A stretch of DNA of 64,000 nucleotides from assembly GCA_946631295.1 (NCBI GenBank), contig CAMOZY010000006.1, positions 1-64,000 of the forward strand, read 5' to 3'. The DNA comes from an uncultured Lachnospiraceae bacterium (GTDB lineage Bacteria > Bacillota > Clostridia > Lachnospirales > Lachnospiraceae). This document shows, piece after piece, positions 55,396 to 64,000 of the stretch. The first letter of the stretch is position 1. The number at the start of each line of letters is the position of its first letter. The notes beneath the pieces were generated by a model. The model did no database searches, was not told the origin of the DNA, and saw only the letters and a program-made list of their open reading frames with translations. The translations under genes and the position numbers were made by a program.

Positions 55396-55870
55396 AATTC
55401 ATTCCTTCTGTAGCCAGTCTGTCGGAACTCTTTCTGCCTGACTGGTACGGATTCTTTTCATTAGGATAGGCTATCCTGGTGGATGTTGTTCCGCCTGAGA
55501 TATATGTGCGTCCGCATTCCGGACAAATGGCCGTATGGATGGAAACCGAGGCCTGAAGAACCTTGCCTCCGTCCTTGGATGCTTTTGAGTATGCATTGGA
55601 AACATGCTCCTGCTCGTGAGCTCTTACTCTTGAACCTGCTGCGGTAGGAGACATGTGCTGGGCTGATTTGAAGGAGACATTTTCATCGGATTTATCCTGA
55701 TATTTTCTTTCCTTGCATGTCTTGCATTCAGCCTTATTTACGCGCCCCGGACTTCCTGACTTGAGCGCGGATACTTCCATTGGAGTTACGGTGGGGCCTG
55801 CGATCCTTCTGACCTGGCTCTCACTGTAACCCGGTATGTCATTTGCTATTGAATTAATCGATAAGCCCAC
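55379..55870 (-). CDS. Small putative zinc protein with HEXXH motif and two CxxC pairs
   Basis: 163 residues. HEQEH at residues 85-89 is a zincin-type HEXXH; CxxC pairs lie at 49/52 and 116/119. The arrangement recalls the SprA-related/DUF-type small putative metallopeptidases. No signal peptide is evident. GGAGG (AAAGGAGGACG) precedes the start at 55870. Overlaps DUF975 by 17 bases. Whether it is a protease is inference; Cys pairs might bind a second zinc. Confidence 0.7.
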   Translation of the reverse strand: MGLSINSIANDIPGYSESQVRRIAGPTVTPMEVSALKSGSPGRVNKAECKTCKERKYQDKSDENVSFKSAQHMSPTAAGSRVRAHEQEHVSNAYSKASKDGGKVLQASVSIHTAICPECGRTYISGGTTSTRIAYPNEKNPYQSGRKSSDRLATEGMNFDKSV

Positions 55871-55932
55871 AGGCGTCCTCCTTTCTCCGTGATCAGGAAT
55901 ATATTAATGCCGGCTTACTGATTCCGGTTTTG

Positions 55933-56316
55933 TCACTGCTGATAGAAAATCGGATAATCGGGCATTTCCAGCCCGTATCTTGCATACATCTGTCTTACTT
56001 CTTCTATTACTGAAGGATCGGTCATGACCATGTATACTGCATATATTGAAACTGCCGTTCCTGCTGCGATGCCGATTATGGAAAAGATGAGTCCCAGAAG
56101 TGCCGATGCATTCAGGGGATTCTTTCCTTTTTTGCTGAGAGTTGCAAACAGTATTCCGAGGGCTCCCGTAGGTATGGATAAAACTCCCGTGCATAGCAGA
56201 AGGAGTGATAGTATCCCCATGACCAGGGAAGCGGTTTCAAAGGAGTGTCTTCCTTTGTCGGGATTATAACTGTTGTATGTCGATTCATTAGGGTTCATTT
56301 GATTAGAATTTATCAT
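55933..56316 (-). CDS. Small DUF4190-like membrane protein
   Basis: 127 residues. Two hydrophobic helices (about 28-52 and 70-95) separated by a short LSKKGKN loop, after an Asn-rich polar N-terminus, matching DUF4190-type proteins. Starts at 56316 or at a second ATG seven codons in (56298); neither has a clear ribosome site. Divergent from the ribU unit. Function unknown. Confidence 0.65.
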   Translation of the reverse strand: MINSNQMNPNESTYNSYNPDKGRHSFETASLVMGILSLLLLCTGVLSIPTGALGILFATLSKKGKNPLNASALLGLIFSIIGIAAGTAVSIYAVYMVMTDPSVIEEVRQMYARYGLEMPDYPIFYQQ

Positions 56317-56329
56317 TAATCAGGCACTA

Positions 56330-56358
56330 TTGCAATATTATGGGAGCTGTATTATAAT
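56330..56358 (+). promoter_or_regulatory. ribU promoter
   Basis: TTGCAA (56330-56335), 17-base spacer, perfect TATAAT (56353-56358), just upstream of the riboswitch. Confidence 0.85.
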
Positions 56359-56365
56359 TCTCACC

Positions 56366-56509
56366 GTATCTTCAGGGCAGGGTGTGATTCCCTACTGGCG
56401 GTAACAGAGTTGGAGAAGAGTTTCCAAGACTTTGAAGTCCGCGAACCCAAATAATGGGCCGAATCGGTGCAAGTCCGATACCAACGGTTACAGTCCGGAT
56501 GAAAGAAGG
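56366..56509 (+). ncRNA. FMN riboswitch (RFN element)
   Basis: Conserved aptamer blocks in order: TTCAGGGCAGGGTG, CCCTACTGGCGGTAA, AGTCCGCGA, CGGTGCAAGTCCG, and CGGTTACAGTCCGGATGAAAG. The ribosome site AGGAGG (56507-56512) abuts the 3' end of the closing helix, and only 11 bases separate the aptamer from ATG 56521, leaving no room for a terminator. FMN binding should therefore block translation of ribU. Confidence 0.97.
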
Positions 56510-56520
56510 AGGAAAAAATC

Positions 56521-57291
56521 ATGAAAGACCTGTTTGCTCAGGCGGCTGAAAATGCCCTCTATGTGTTGAGTTTCTTTCTCATCATAGCAGGGCTGTTTGT
56601 TTGTGCGGTGATCGCCGAGAAGGTGATCAACAAGAAGAAAGGCGTTAAGGACAGAACATCCGTTGCAAGGCGTACCGCTTTTGTTGGATTGTTCTCGGCT
56701 CTCTCGGCGGTTCTTATGCTTCTCGAGATTCCCATGCCCTTTGCACCTACTTTTTACAAACTCGATATGAGTGAACTGCCGATCCTTATTGCGGCATATG
56801 CATTCGGACCTTCCGCGGGAATCCTCATCGAGTTTCTTAAGATTGTTCTCAATCTGTTCCTTAAGGGAGGCACTTCAACGGCTTTCGTCGGTGAACTTGC
56901 CAATTTTACCGTTGGTGCATCCTTTATCCTTCCCACTTCGGTTATCTACTATGCTAAGAAGACCAAGAAGATGGCTACGGTCTCATGCATTGTCGGAACC
57001 ATATGTATCACACTTTTTGGAACCATCTTCAATGCGGTATATCTTCTTCCCGCATTTGCCAAGCTCTACGGCATTCCTCTTGAGGTCATCTATGCGATGG
57101 GAGCGGAGGTCAATCCTTTTGCGGGAGACAATGTGGTAAGCTTTGTCATTGCATGTGTTGCCCCCCTTAACCTGATCAAGGGACTTCTCAATTCGGCACT
57201 TGCACTGCTTGTTTATAAAAAGATCAGTCCGATCATCAAAGGCGCCGGACTCAGTGCCGATCTTGTAAAAAACAAGCCTGAAAACCAATAG
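56521..57291 (+). CDS. ribU: Riboflavin ECF transporter S component
   Basis: 256 residues. After an extra N-terminal helix (about 13-33) and a basic loop it shows the six-helix S-component core with conserved LEIPMPF, LDMSELPIL and ELPxxxA-type motifs; GAFGPxAGILIEFLKIVLN-like. Takes up riboflavin with shared EcfAAT energy module (not in this window). The FMN riboswitch in front confirms the substrate. The first 45 residues before the core are longer than in many RibU proteins. Ends at a terminator. Confidence 0.95.
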   Translation: MKDLFAQAAENALYVLSFFLIIAGLFVCAVIAEKVINKKKGVKDRTSVARRTAFVGLFSALSAVLMLLEIPMPFAPTFYKLDMSELPILIAAYAFGPSAGILIEFLKIVLNLFLKGGTSTAFVGELANFTVGASFILPTSVIYYAKKTKKMATVSCIVGTICITLFGTIFNAVYLLPAFAKLYGIPLEVIYAMGAEVNPFAGDNVVSFVIACVAPLNLIKGLLNSALALLVYKKISPIIKGAGLSADLVKNKPENQ

Positions 57292-57313
57292 TTTAAACCC
57301 TGATGAAACAATG

Positions 57314-57352
57314 TGTGCGGCGGCTGCGAAAGCCCGCCGCACATTGCTTTTT
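57314..57352 (+). terminator. ribU terminator
   Basis: TGTGCGGCGG / CCGCCGCACA stem (57314-57323 with 57334-57343) followed by TTGCTTTTTC. Confidence 0.88.
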
Positions 57353-57453
57353 CAGGGGTTTTATTATAAAATAAGATGATATTGTGTTTGGATTATGCCC
57401 TTTTGAGAAAACAAGGGTAAGATCCATGAAAATACTGCATTTGAGAGAAATAC

Positions 57454-57930
57454 ATGGTTGAGTGTGAAGTTAAGATCGGAGCTGCCGATCTGTATGATTA
57501 CAATCTGAAATATACATACGGGAAATTTATCAATATCGTTGCCGAGGTCGTTGGTTTTATGGCAGTCGTATACGGGATTTACTCAGCCAATTATCCTCTG
57601 GCGGTGATAGGGGCGCTGGTTGTTGTATATCTTCCCGTTACGCTATGGATAAGGAGCACACAGACAGCTGCACTTCTTCCGACCTTTAAAAAGCCGCTTC
57701 ATTATGTTCTTGATGAAAACGGACTTACTGTATCGCAGGGAGAAGAATCACAGACGATCAGCTGGGACAATTGCCTTAAGGCAGTATCTACTTCGAGGAG
57801 CATACTGGTCTTTACATCCGGAAACAGCGCGACTATTTTTCCGAGGAATCAGCTCGGAGATAAGACCACACTGGTGATCCAGTGCATTTCACAGAATATG
57901 TCTCCGGACAGAGTAAATATCAAATGCTGA
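57454..57930 (+). CDS. YcxB-like membrane protein
   Basis: 158 residues. Short N-terminal cytoplasmic part, two helices (about 27-45 and 48-65), then a PH-like C-terminal domain with strand pattern YVLDENGLTVSQGEESQTISWDNCLKAV and the end FPRNQLGDKTT, as in YcxB family proteins of Firmicutes. Function unknown. The start ATG 57454 has only a weak ribosome site. Leads into the tsa genes with the tsaE start 14 bases after its stop, so it may be the first gene of that operon. Confidence 0.7.
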   Translation: MVECEVKIGAADLYDYNLKYTYGKFINIVAEVVGFMAVVYGIYSANYPLAVIGALVVVYLPVTLWIRSTQTAALLPTFKKPLHYVLDENGLTVSQGEESQTISWDNCLKAVSTSRSILVFTSGNSATIFPRNQLGDKTTLVIQCISQNMSPDRVNIKC

Positions 57931-57944
57931 CGGAGAGCGGGAAA

Positions 57945-58382
57945 ATGCAGTCATCTGATACTTATATAACAAAATCGGCGGATGAGACATTTGAGCTTGG
58001 CAGGAAGTTCGGCAGTGAAGCTGAAGCTGGAAGTGTCTTTGCACTGGACGGTGACCTTGGTGCCGGAAAGACGGTGTTTGCAAAGGGGTTTGCCGCGGGA
58101 CTTGGAATTACTGAAAATGTGAGCAGTCCCACATTCACCATTCTGCAGATTTACGACAGCGGAAGACTTGAACTGTATCACTACGATGCGTACAGGATAG
58201 AAGACCCTTCCGAGATGGAAGAGATAGGGTATACGGATTATTTTTACGGAGAAGGGACATGTCTTGTTGAATGGCCCGGCAATATTTCAGAATACTTTCC
58301 GGAACACTACACAAAGATAACGATTGAAAAGGAACCTGAAGAAGGATTTGATTACAGACGGATAACAGTCACAAGGATATGA
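57945..58382 (+). CDS. tsaE: tRNA threonylcarbamoyladenosine synthesis ATPase TsaE
   Basis: 145 residues from ATG 57945 (GGAG at 57932-57935), an earlier ATG at 57924 overlapping the previous gene is also in frame. Walker A GDLGAGKT, conserved SSPTFT and HYDAYRI; LVEWP motif. ATPase subunit that works with TsaB-TsaD to add threonylcarbamoyl to A37 of ANN-decoding tRNAs. Overlaps tsaB by 4 bases (ATGA). Confidence 0.95.
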   Translation: MQSSDTYITKSADETFELGRKFGSEAEAGSVFALDGDLGAGKTVFAKGFAAGLGITENVSSPTFTILQIYDSGRLELYHYDAYRIEDPSEMEEIGYTDYFYGEGTCLVEWPGNISEYFPEHYTKITIEKEPEEGFDYRRITVTRI

Positions 58383-59107
58383 AGATATTAGCTATTGACT
58401 CATCCGGACTTGTTGCAAGCGCTGCGATATGGGAAGGCTCTGATGAAAAAAGAGCCGGATGTATCCTTGCTACAGCATCCACGGATTATAAAAAAACTCA
58501 TTCACAGACACTTCTTCCGATGATCGACAGGATCTGCAGGGAAACTGATTCGGAGCCCCGGAGCTTTGATGCAGTTGCCGTATCTGCAGGCCCCGGTTCG
58601 TTTACCGGGCTGAGGATAGGCTCTGCAACTGCCAAGGCAATTGCAATGGCTGCAAATATACCTGTCATAGAGGTTCCCACACTTGAAGGGCTTGCGTTTA
58701 ATCTCTGGGGTGCGGACAAGGCAATCTGTCCCATGATGGATGCAAAAAGGAATCAGGTATACAGCGGACTCTACGGATTCGAAAATGACAGCCTTGTCAT
58801 ATATAGAGAACAGGAAGCTCTTGCACTTGAAGATGTGATGTCCTTCATAAACGGATTCGGAAGAGAAGTTATTTTCCTTGGAGACGGGGCGGATGCATAT
58901 CATGACCTTATATGTGAGACTGCCAAGGTTAAGTTTTCTTTTGCGCCTGCGCATATGAACAGGCAGAATGCATCATCGCTGGCTGTACTCGGTGCCGGGA
59001 TGTATTGGGAAGGAAAAACGGTAAATGCTGATGACCACAGCCCCATTTACCTGCGTGTATCACAGGCGGAACGTGAAGGGGCTAAGAATTTCGACCTGGT
59101 GAACTGA
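58379..59107 (+). CDS. tsaB: tRNA threonylcarbamoyladenosine synthesis subunit TsaB
   Basis: 242 residues of the ASKHA fold. N-terminal ILAIDSSG, and AVSAGPGSFTGLRIGSATAKAIA match TsaB. It forms the core with TsaD and is recycled by TsaE. Four-base overlap with tsaE, 2 bases before rimI. Confidence 0.95.
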   Translation: MKILAIDSSGLVASAAIWEGSDEKRAGCILATASTDYKKTHSQTLLPMIDRICRETDSEPRSFDAVAVSAGPGSFTGLRIGSATAKAIAMAANIPVIEVPTLEGLAFNLWGADKAICPMMDAKRNQVYSGLYGFENDSLVIYREQEALALEDVMSFINGFGREVIFLGDGADAYHDLICETAKVKFSFAPAHMNRQNASSLAVLGAGMYWEGKTVNADDHSPIYLRVSQAEREGAKNFDLVN

Positions 59108-59109
59108 TC

Positions 59110-59592
59110 ATGAATAAAATACAAAGTCTGAAAATAAGACGCATGGAAGTGAGTGATATTGCTCCCCTTGCAAATATTGAGAAACAGTGCTTTTCAAGAC
59201 CGTGGTCCGCGCGTGAATTCGGTCATCTTATTGAGAAGACGGATGCGTATTATCTGATAGCAGAAGTGACTGATGATCACGGAGCACGGAAGGTTGTGGG
59301 CACAGCCGGAATGAGGATTGTCTGCGGAGAAGGTGACATAGATAATGTTGCGGTTCTTCCCGAGTTCAGAAACCAGGGAATTGCGAGTGCACTGATTGAA
59401 GGTCTCTTAAATGCAGGTAGGGAAAAAGGTATAGAAGAATTCACACTTGAAGTCAGGGTGTCCAATGCCTCTGCCATAAGAGTGTATGAAAAAGCGGGAT
59501 TTGTGAGTGAGGGTATCCGTCCGGGATTTTATGAAGATCCCAAAGAGGATGCAAACATCATGTGGATCCGCAAGAAAGATCCTGCTAACTAA
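59110..59592 (+). CDS. rimI: Ribosomal-protein-alanine N-acetyltransferase
   Basis: 160 residues, GNAT fold with acetyl-CoA loop PEFRNQGIASALI and C-terminal strand FYEDPKEDANIMWI. In E. coli RimI acetylates the N-terminus of S18. It follows tsaB directly, the usual tsaB-rimI order. True substrate not determinable. Confidence 0.92.
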   Translation: MNKIQSLKIRRMEVSDIAPLANIEKQCFSRPWSAREFGHLIEKTDAYYLIAEVTDDHGARKVVGTAGMRIVCGEGDIDNVAVLPEFRNQGIASALIEGLLNAGREKGIEEFTLEVRVSNASAIRVYEKAGFVSEGIRPGFYEDPKEDANIMWIRKKDPAN

Positions 59593-59615
59593 ATGTAAGT
59601 TTGACGAGGTTTTTG

Positions 59616-60524
59616 ATGGTTGATGTAACACTGCTCGGCACGGGAGGAATGATGCCGCTCCCATACAGATGGCTGACATCGCTGATGGTCAGATATAACG
59701 GCAGCTCTCTTCTTATCGATTGCGGTGAAGGAACTCAGATTGCCATGAGAGAGCGTGGCTGGAGCCCTAATCCGATCGACGTGATCTGTCTGACTCATTA
59801 TCATGCCGATCACGTAAGCGGACTTCCCGGACTGCTTCTTGATATGGCTAATTCGGACAGGACAGCGCCTGTTACGATAATAGGTCCGAAGGGACTTGAA
59901 AGAGTGGTCGGAGGACTGAGGGTCATAGCACCGGAACTTCCTTTTGAAGTAAAGCTGCAGGAATTTTCCGGAAGCGAAGAAACCTTTGAAATGTTCGGAT
60001 ACAGACTTAAGGCATTCAGGGTAAATCACAGTGTAACCTGTTATGGCTATACCTTCGAAGTGGACAGGGCAGGGCGTTTTGATAAGGATGCGGCATTAAG
60101 AGAAAACATTCCGCTTGAATTCTGGAGCAGACTGCAGAACGGAGAAACGATAACTGCTGATGACAGGACATATGAGCCTTCAATGGTAATGGGACCTGTC
60201 AGAAAGGGTATCAAGATCACCTACTGCACGGATACAAGGCCGGTTCCTGTGATATGCGAAAATGCTGCAGGAAGTGATCTGTGCATACTCGAGGGCATGT
60301 ACGGAGATGCGGAGGATGCTCCCAAGGCGCTGAAGAAAAAGCATATGACCATGCAGGAAGCTGCACAGATTGCGGCTGAAGCTAATGTAAAAGAATTGTG
60401 GCTGACACACTTTTCACCTTCCATGGGAAGGGCGGACAGATATCTGCCCGCAGTAAAAAGCATTTTTCCCGGAACTCTTATACCAAAGGATGGAGAGACC
60501 AGGGATCTGCTCTTTGAAGAATAA
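59616..60524 (+). CDS. rnz: Ribonuclease Z-type tRNA 3' processing endonuclease
   Basis: 302 residues from ATG 59616 (GAGG at 59605-59608; a start 15 bases earlier is also in frame). Metallo-beta-lactamase fold: LGTGG, LIDCGEGTQ, HYHADH metal motif, NHSVTCYGY, TDTRP with the metal Asp, and THFS. Cleaves the 3' trailer of pre-tRNA. Sits within tsa genes, a tRNA-maturation theme. Other MBL nucleases are possible but the motif set favours RNase Z. Confidence 0.88.
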   Translation: MVDVTLLGTGGMMPLPYRWLTSLMVRYNGSSLLIDCGEGTQIAMRERGWSPNPIDVICLTHYHADHVSGLPGLLLDMANSDRTAPVTIIGPKGLERVVGGLRVIAPELPFEVKLQEFSGSEETFEMFGYRLKAFRVNHSVTCYGYTFEVDRAGRFDKDAALRENIPLEFWSRLQNGETITADDRTYEPSMVMGPVRKGIKITYCTDTRPVPVICENAAGSDLCILEGMYGDAEDAPKALKKKHMTMQEAAQIAAEANVKELWLTHFSPSMGRADRYLPAVKSIFPGTLIPKDGETRDLLFEE

Positions 60525-60559
60525 TTATTTGTAACCGTCGATCATTTGGGAAGGAACCC

Positions 60560-61195
60560 ATGAAGCCCGGACATATAAGAGTGACAATTATCATATTGGT
60601 CCTTGTCTTCGGACTGGTAGGGTATTATTCCTATCTGACAGGCAGGGCCAGGGAAAGCGGCAAGGATCCTGAGATGACACCTGTTGAGAAGGTGCTTTCC
60701 AGGAATCTTTCTGCTGACTATCCTCCCACTCCGAAAGAAGTGATGAAGTATTATAACGACATCATGCTTTGCTATTATCGTGATGATGTGACGGATGACG
60801 AAATCGATTCGCTCGGTGTCAGGGCAAGGGATCTTTTTGATCCTGATCTTCAGGCAATCAATGAAGTCGGAACATATCTTGTAAGACTTCATTCCGACAT
60901 TAACGCTTACAGGGAATCCGGACGAAAAATCACAAATTCTGCGGTTGCCTCTGCAGCCAATGTTGATTATTACGAAAGAGACGGATTCAGTTTTGCAAGA
61001 CTTCTCTGTTCGTATAATGTAAGTGAAAACGGAAACAGCTATACACTTCGTCTTGTATATCTGCTGAGAAAGGATCCTTCCGACAAGAGATGGAAGATCT
61101 ACGGATGGGATCTTATGGAAAATGTTGACCTTAACGGAGACGGTAAACCGGAAGGCAGTCAGGATGCGTCCTCTGCTGAGGAAGCGGTAAAGTAA
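60560..61195 (+). CDS. Membrane-anchored hypothetical protein between rnz and tsaD
   Basis: 211 residues. One N-terminal signal-anchor helix (about 8-25), then a soluble domain outside the membrane of about 170 residues with a charged, Tyr-rich helical start (PPTPKEVMKYYNDIMLCYYRD) and a beta-rich end (YTLRLVYLLRKD, KIYGWD), acidic tail. I do not recognise the family. The position between rnz and tsaD may be incidental or may signify a co-expressed envelope function. GGAAGG (AAGGAA) ribosome site before ATG 60560. Confidence 0.7.
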   Translation: MKPGHIRVTIIILVLVFGLVGYYSYLTGRARESGKDPEMTPVEKVLSRNLSADYPPTPKEVMKYYNDIMLCYYRDDVTDDEIDSLGVRARDLFDPDLQAINEVGTYLVRLHSDINAYRESGRKITNSAVASAANVDYYERDGFSFARLLCSYNVSENGNSYTLRLVYLLRKDPSDKRWKIYGWDLMENVDLNGDGKPEGSQDASSAEEAVK

Positions 61196-61207
61196 ACTGG
61201 AACAGTC

Positions 61208-62272
61208 ATGAGTATTAACCTTTCTGAAAATAAAGATCTGCTCGTTCTGGGCATCGAATCATCGTGTGATGAAACTGCAGCTTCTGTCATCAGAGGATGC
61301 AGGGAAGTTCTATCCAATGTTATCTATTCTCAGATTGACCTTCACACTATCTATGGCGGAGTTGTTCCCGAGATTGCATCAAGAGGACATGTTGAGAAGA
61401 TAAATACAGTAGTTAAGCAGGCACTTTCCGAAGCAGGGAAGAGCCTTGAAGATATTGATGCCATAGCCGTGACATATGGCCCGGGGCTGGTCGGAGCGCT
61501 TCTTGTGGGAGTCTCTCATGCCAAAGCTCTCGGATGGGCAGCAGGTGTTCCGGTTGTCGGTGTAAATCATATCGAGGGGCATATCTGTGCAAACTATATA
61601 GATAATCCTTCGCTTGAACCGCCCTTCATGTGTCTTGTTGCATCCGGAGGTCATTCACATCTTGTAAATGTGTCGGATTACGGTGAGTACGAGATCATAG
61701 CAAGAACACGTGATGATGCTGCCGGTGAAGCGTTTGATAAGGTTGCAAGAGCGATAGGACTCGGCTATCCCGGAGGACCCAAGATTGACAGGGAAGCTGT
61801 TAACGGAAATCCTGATGCGATAGATTTTCCGAGAGCCAAGGTCAGGGAAAATGAATACGATTTTTCATTCAGCGGTCTGAAGTCCGCGGTGCTGAATTAT
61901 CTCAATTCATGCAGAATGAAAAATGAAGAGATCAATACGGCAGATGTTGCGGCTTCATTCCAGAAAGCCGTTGTTGATACACTTGTAGGACACAGCATGC
62001 AGGCTGCAAGTGACAGAGGTGTCAGAAAATTTGCCATTGCGGGCGGAGTCGCTTCCAATTCATCACTCAGAAAAGCACTTGAAGATGAATCTGCTGCACG
62101 CGGTATAGAGTTCTTCAGGCCGAGGCCGGTATTTTGCACCGATAACGGAGCAATGATCGGAGTCGCAGGCTCGTATGAATATCTGCTCGGATACAGGAGC
62201 GGACTTGATCTTAATGCTGTACCGAATCTATCCATAGGTGACAGAAAGGGCGTCGCAAAGAATGACACATAA
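61208..62272 (+). CDS. tsaD: tRNA threonylcarbamoyltransferase TsaD
   Basis: 354 residues. [14 protein letters not shown], metal motif VNHIEGH, SGGHSHL and [10 protein letters not shown] match TsaD (formerly Gcp). Catalyses transfer of the threonylcarbamoyl group to tRNA with TsaB and TsaE. Start ATG 61208, ribosome site weak. Overlaps the ispD start by 11 bases. Confidence 0.97.
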   Translation: MSINLSENKDLLVLGIESSCDETAASVIRGCREVLSNVIYSQIDLHTIYGGVVPEIASRGHVEKINTVVKQALSEAGKSLEDIDAIAVTYGPGLVGALLVGVSHAKALGWAAGVPVVGVNHIEGHICANYIDNPSLEPPFMCLVASGGHSHLVNVSDYGEYEIIARTRDDAAGEAFDKVARAIGLGYPGGPKIDREAVNGNPDAIDFPRAKVRENEYDFSFSGLKSAVLNYLNSCRMKNEEINTADVAASFQKAVVDTLVGHSMQAASDRGVRKFAIAGGVASNSSLRKALEDESAARGIEFFRPRPVFCTDNGAMIGVAGSYEYLLGYRSGLDLNAVPNLSIGDRKGVAKNDT

Positions 62273-63035
62273 GAAAAATGCGCTGATCCTTCTGGCCGGC
62301 GGAAGAGGAAGCAGGATGGGATCCGATATCCCGAAACAGTTCATGATGCTCGGTGATAAACCGCTGATATGGCATTCGCTTGAAACTGTACAAAGATCAG
62401 AACTGATAGATGAATGTATTCTCGTATCGGGAACTGATGATATCCCGGCCATAAGGAATATCGTATCCGGTGGCGGCTTTGACAAGGTATCGATGATAGT
62501 CCCGGGAGGAAAGGAAAGATATCTGTCAGTTGTAAACGGATGCATGGCTCTCTTCGAAAAATATGATGGCTGTGAAGCATTCGAAGGCAGTCCCGAGATC
62601 GTTCTGATACATGATGGCGCAAGACCTTTTCTTGATGATGGGATCATAAGCAGATGCATCGAAGGTGTTCTGGAAACCGGCGGATGTGTTGCTGCAGTTC
62701 CGAGCAAGGATACCGTAAAGCTTGCCGGGGAAGATGGAATAGTCACGGATGAGCCGGTCAGAAGCAGAGTCTGGTGCATGCAGACGCCACAGGTATTTGC
62801 TTCATCTGTTATACATGAAACCTGCACAGCTGTTAACGAAGCCATAAAGAGCACCGATCCTCTGGTGAAGGAAAGACTTTCGGAAATAACCGATGATGCC
62901 AGAATGGTAAGTCTTTTTACGGATACTAAGATAAAACTGGTCATGGGAGATTACTGCAATATAAAGGTCACAACTCCCGAAGACCTGATCATAGCAGAAA
63001 AAATTTTGGAGGAAAGACGTGGACATATCTCTTAA
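62262..63035 (+). CDS. ispD: 2-C-methyl-D-erythritol 4-phosphate cytidylyltransferase
   Basis: 257 residues from ATG 62262; an earlier in-frame start would lie deeper inside tsaD. CTP-binding [36 protein letters not shown], and the end [17 protein letters not shown] are diagnostic. Third step of the MEP isoprenoid pathway. The 11-base overlap with tsaD and a further 16-base overlap with the next gene suggest coupled translation. Confidence 0.94.
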   Translation: MTHKKNALILLAGGRGSRMGSDIPKQFMMLGDKPLIWHSLETVQRSELIDECILVSGTDDIPAIRNIVSGGGFDKVSMIVPGGKERYLSVVNGCMALFEKYDGCEAFEGSPEIVLIHDGARPFLDDGIISRCIEGVLETGGCVAAVPSKDTVKLAGEDGIVTDEPVRSRVWCMQTPQVFASSVIHETCTAVNEAIKSTDPLVKERLSEITDDARMVSLFTDTKIKLVMGDYCNIKVTTPEDLIIAEKILEERRGHIS

Positions 63036-64000
63036 GATCGCAGAAGAATTAAAGATCAAAAAAACTCAGGTGGACGCTGCAGTCGGCCTTATCGATGAAG
63101 GAAACACGATTCCTTTTATCGCAAGATACAGAAAGGAAGTTACAGGTTCTCTTAATGATGAACAGCTCAGAACTCTTCACGAAAGACTTGTTTACTTAAG
63201 AAATCTCGAGGAGAAGAAAGCATCTTATATCGCATCGATCGATGAGCAGGGTAAGCTTACCGATGAACTGAAGGCCAAGATAGAAGCGGCAGAGAAACTT
63301 GTTACACTTGAAGATCTGTACAGACCTTACAAGCAGAAGAAAAAGACAAGGGCATCAGCTGCTAAGGCAAGAGGCCTTGAACCGCTTGCAGAGTATATTC
63401 TTCTTCAGAATGCCACATCACCTGTAGAGGATGAAGCTGCTAAGTATGTTACGGGTAAGATTCAGCCTGAAAACGATACCAAGGAAGCAGCCGTGAAAGC
63501 GGCCGAAAAAGAAGTCCCCGATGCTGCTGCAGCAATTGCGGGAGCGTGTGATATCATCGCTGAGAGAATTTCCGATGATGCTGAAAACAGAAGCTTTATC
63601 AGAGAGCTCACTGTGGCTGAAGGACTTATTGTATCTTCTGCCAAGGATCCTCAGGCAGAATCAGTTTATACCAACTACTATGATTATTCAGAGCCTGTAA
63701 ATAAGGTTGCGGGACACAGAGTGCTGGCACTTAACAGAGGCGAAGCTGAAAAGATTCTTACAGTTTCAGTACAGGCGCCTGTGGAAAATGCTATCCGTTA
63801 TCTTGAAAAGAAAATGATCATCTCCGATAACGAGTACACCACTCCTCTTCTTAAGAGCACCATTGAGGATGCATATGACAGACTGATAGCGCCTGCAGTG
63901 GAAAGAGATATAAGAAGTGATCTTACATCAAAAGCAGAGGACGGCGCTATTGATGTGTTTGGAAAGAATCTTAAGCAGCTCCTTATGCAGCCTCCTATTG
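63020..64000 (+). CDS. tex: Tex-family RNA-binding protein, 3' truncated by window
   Basis: 327 codons in frame from GTG 63020 to the window edge, with GGAGG at 63009-63013. The start [19 protein letters not shown], then IPFIARYRKEVTG and LEDLYRPYKQKKKTRA are classic Tex N-terminal helix motifs. Tex (about 720 residues in full) is a cytosolic transcription accessory protein with an S1 domain at its end, not reached here. It starts 16 bases inside ispD. Confidence 0.95.

Overview
The window looks like the chromosome of an anaerobic Firmicute of the class Clostridia, most likely a Lachnospiraceae member of the Butyrivibrio/Lachnospira kind. The reasons are a phosphotransbutyrylase-butyrate kinase pair (butyrate producer), a hexuronate (pectin sugar) catabolic operon, an FMN riboswitch in front of a RibU transporter, moderate GC with Firmicute-type AGGAGG ribosome sites, and many domains typical of this family (VTC/DUF4956, DUF975, DUF853, EpsG, YcxB). 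The species assignment is inference. I see no rRNA, tRNA, insertion sequence, prophage or CRISPR array; this is ordinary chromosome with a few accessory-looking cassettes. Both ends cut through genes.

Layout. 1-6.9 kb: two membrane proteins with Ala/Gln-rich linkers flanking two ABC-2-type permeases. 7-15.9 kb: a purine and c-di-GMP stretch (guaB; a GAF-PAS-GGDEF-EAL enzyme coupled to a PurO-type IMP cyclohydrolase; a stand-alone AICAR formyltransferase), then glnS and a DUF2225 protein. 16-22.7 kb, minus strand: a small anchored acidic protein, an 850-base gene-free AT-rich region, a DUF853 ATPase and a heterodimeric ABC exporter. 23-29.6 kb: phosphohexose mutase, then a five-gene cassette of VTC-domain protein, DUF4956 membrane protein, Cthe_2159-type lipoprotein, OmpR-type regulator and histidine kinase, preceded by a direct-repeat regulator box. 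29.6-36.2 kb: a MATE-DUF218 fusion, an unrecognised gene, buk-ptb and a REC-HD-GYP protein. 36.3-42.8 kb: a four-gene minus-strand unit (HAD, YczE-type, Wzz-type, EpsG), then plsC and a DUF3298 lipoprotein. 42.9-49.5 kb: divergent uxa hexuronate genes with a LacI-family regulator and two matching operator-like sites. 49.6-54.5 kb: secA, prfB (without the usual programmed frameshift) and a degenerate HD-GYP protein. 54.6-57.3 kb: three minus-strand small proteins opposite the FMN riboswitch-ribU unit. 57.4-64 kb: a tRNA-maturation operon (tsaE, tsaB, rimI, rnz, an unknown, tsaD) running into ispD and tex.

How the genes work together. UxaC, UxaB and UxaA convert glucuronate/galacturonate to 2-keto-3-deoxygluconate. 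Ptb and Buk make ATP at the end of butyrate fermentation. One GGDEF-EAL protein and two HD-GYP proteins indicate active c-di-GMP turnover. The best candidate for an undescribed system is the VTC-DUF4956-lipoprotein two-component cassette at 24.8-29.6 kb, whose promoter carries two TTAAGGTTC repeats 11 bases apart, the layout expected for control by its own OmpR-type regulator. Other points worth a look are the MATE-DUF218 fusion, the split PurH activities, the paired operators in the uxa region and the RF2 gene lacking its frameshift site.
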